In this document: positions 4,749-5,395 of the stretch, in pieces
How positions within the stretch are numbered: position 1 is the stretch's first letter
Layout: each line of letters opens with the position of its first letter
Translations under genes and position numbers: made by a program
Notes under the pieces: model-generated
What the model saw: only the letters and a program-made list of their open reading frames with translations
The model's database searches: none
What the model was told of the DNA's origin: nothing
From: Treponema sp.
GTDB taxonomy: Bacteria > Spirochaetota > Spirochaetia > Treponematales > Breznakiellaceae
Assembly (NCBI GenBank): GCA_031257715.1
Contig: JAIROE010000330.1
Location: forward strand, 1-5,395
Length of the DNA: 5,395 nt
Direction of reading: 5' to 3'

Positions 4749-5395
4749 ATGCGTATCGTTATAGTAGGAGCAGGGCAGGTCGGCATGCAGCTCGCATGGC
4801 GCCTGATACAGGAAAAACACGATGTGTCGTTGATAGAGTCGGACGGGGAGCGCGCCCGGCATGCATCCAACCGTCTTGACTGCATGGTCATACATGACGA
4901 GGGAAATTCCTGGAACGCGCTTGAAGAAGCCGGCATACTCAAGGCCGAGGCTCTGGTCTGCGTCACCGAATCGGACGAAATCAACATGATCATCTGCAGC
5001 CTCGCCGCTTCACGGCACAGAAATCTTGTCACCATAGCCCGGGTCAAGAACGATGACTATGTGAGGCTTAACCGTTCGGGCGAACAGGTCATGGGGATAA
5101 GCCGGTTCGTCCATCCGGATATGGAAGCGTCGCAGTCCGTACTGGACGCCATTGAGCATGGCGCCCTGGGGGACATTCTTTCCTTCGCCAATACACCCTA
5201 CGAAGTGGGCTCCATCACCATCAGCGCAGGCTGCGCCTTCGACGGGCTTCTTATAAAGGATTACCATGAAAAAATAACCGGGGACTGCATGGTAATCCTT
5301 GTGGAACGGAACGGCGAAAGCATACTTCCGTCAGGCTCAACGCTGCTTGCACGCGGAGACCGGGCGCACTTCCTCGCCAGGGAAGCGGAAATGGG
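4749..5395 (+). CDS. trkA: Trk-system potassium uptake regulator TrkA, N-terminal half (3' end outside window)
   Basis: TrkA is the cytosolic regulator that binds NAD(H) or other nucleotides and gates a TrkH/TrkG-type potassium channel. The frame is open from ATG 4749 to the window edge, giving 215 residues. It starts MRIVIVGAGQVG, a Rossmann fold with GAGQVG at 7-12. Glu30, at the end of the second strand (DVSLIES), is in the position that contacts the adenosine ribose. ALEEAGILKAEALVCVTESDEINM and TIARVKNDDY are characteristic TrkA/RCK stretches. From about residue 125 onward (FVHPDMEASQSVLDAIEHG, then LPSGSTLLARGDR) the sequence matches the TrkA-C regulatory domain. Full TrkA usually has two such RCK units and about 450 residues, so roughly half is visible. 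A one-unit KtrA/TrkA-like form cannot be excluded, though the visible part already reaches the usual length of such short forms. The ribosome-binding site is weak (AGAAG very close to the ATG). TrkH is not in the window. Confidence 0.93.
   Translation, partial: MRIVIVGAGQVGMQLAWRLIQEKHDVSLIESDGERARHASNRLDCMVIHDEGNSWNALEEAGILKAEALVCVTESDEINMIICSLAASRHRNLVTIARVKNDDYVRLNRSGEQVMGISRFVHPDMEASQSVLDAIEHGALGDILSFANTPYEVGSITISAGCAFDGLLIKDYHEKITGDCMVILVERNGESILPSGSTLLARGDRAHFLAREAEM

Noticed and set aside
4715..5267. Minus-strand open frames opposite trkA
   Set aside because: The plus strand encodes an unbroken TrkA Rossmann domain over the same bases. The minus-strand products have no family resemblance.

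Overview
This is a gene-dense bacterial chromosome fragment of moderately high G+C, carrying mostly housekeeping genes. Several families suggest an anaerobic or fermentative bacterium: a FloA-type flotillin, a two-subunit iron-sulfur L-serine dehydratase with a separate ACT-bearing beta subunit, a small RRM protein, RadA and a TrkA potassium regulator. The combination fits a spirochaete (Treponema-like lineage) or a Bacillota-like organism. The spirochaete reading is my preference, but it is a weak inference and no rRNA or marker gene here settles it.

Layout: (1) Positions 1-1073, plus strand: the 3' part of floA, then immediately a small single-pass membrane protein whose ATG abuts the floA stop. 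(2) 1103-1393, minus strand: a 96-residue RRM RNA-binding protein, convergent with the floA pair. (3) 1394-1723: the only sizeable non-coding stretch. It holds a good sigma70-type promoter on the minus strand (35 element TTGACG, 17-base spacer, TATTGT) and a predicted leader of about 268 nucleotides, rich in inverted and direct repeats, ahead of the RRM gene. (4) 1724-4707, minus strand: a tight unit transcribed in the order sdaB (beta subunit), sdaA (alpha subunit), radA. sdaB and sdaA overlap by one base and radA follows after 9 bases. (5) 4749-5395, plus strand: the N-terminal half of trkA, divergent from sdaB and running off the window edge. Only about 41 bases separate these two starts, so their promoters must overlap each other or the coding regions.

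How the genes relate: SdaB and SdaA form one enzyme that deaminates L-serine to pyruvate and ammonia. RadA is a recombination and repair ATPase that appears to share their transcript. FloA and its small partner act at the membrane, probably in functional membrane microdomains. TrkA is the cytosolic nucleotide-sensing gate of a K+ uptake system. I found no mobile element, CRISPR array, tRNA, rRNA or new defence system. The most interesting part is the long structured leader of the RRM gene, which resembles the architecture of cold-shock mRNAs without obvious sequence identity to one.
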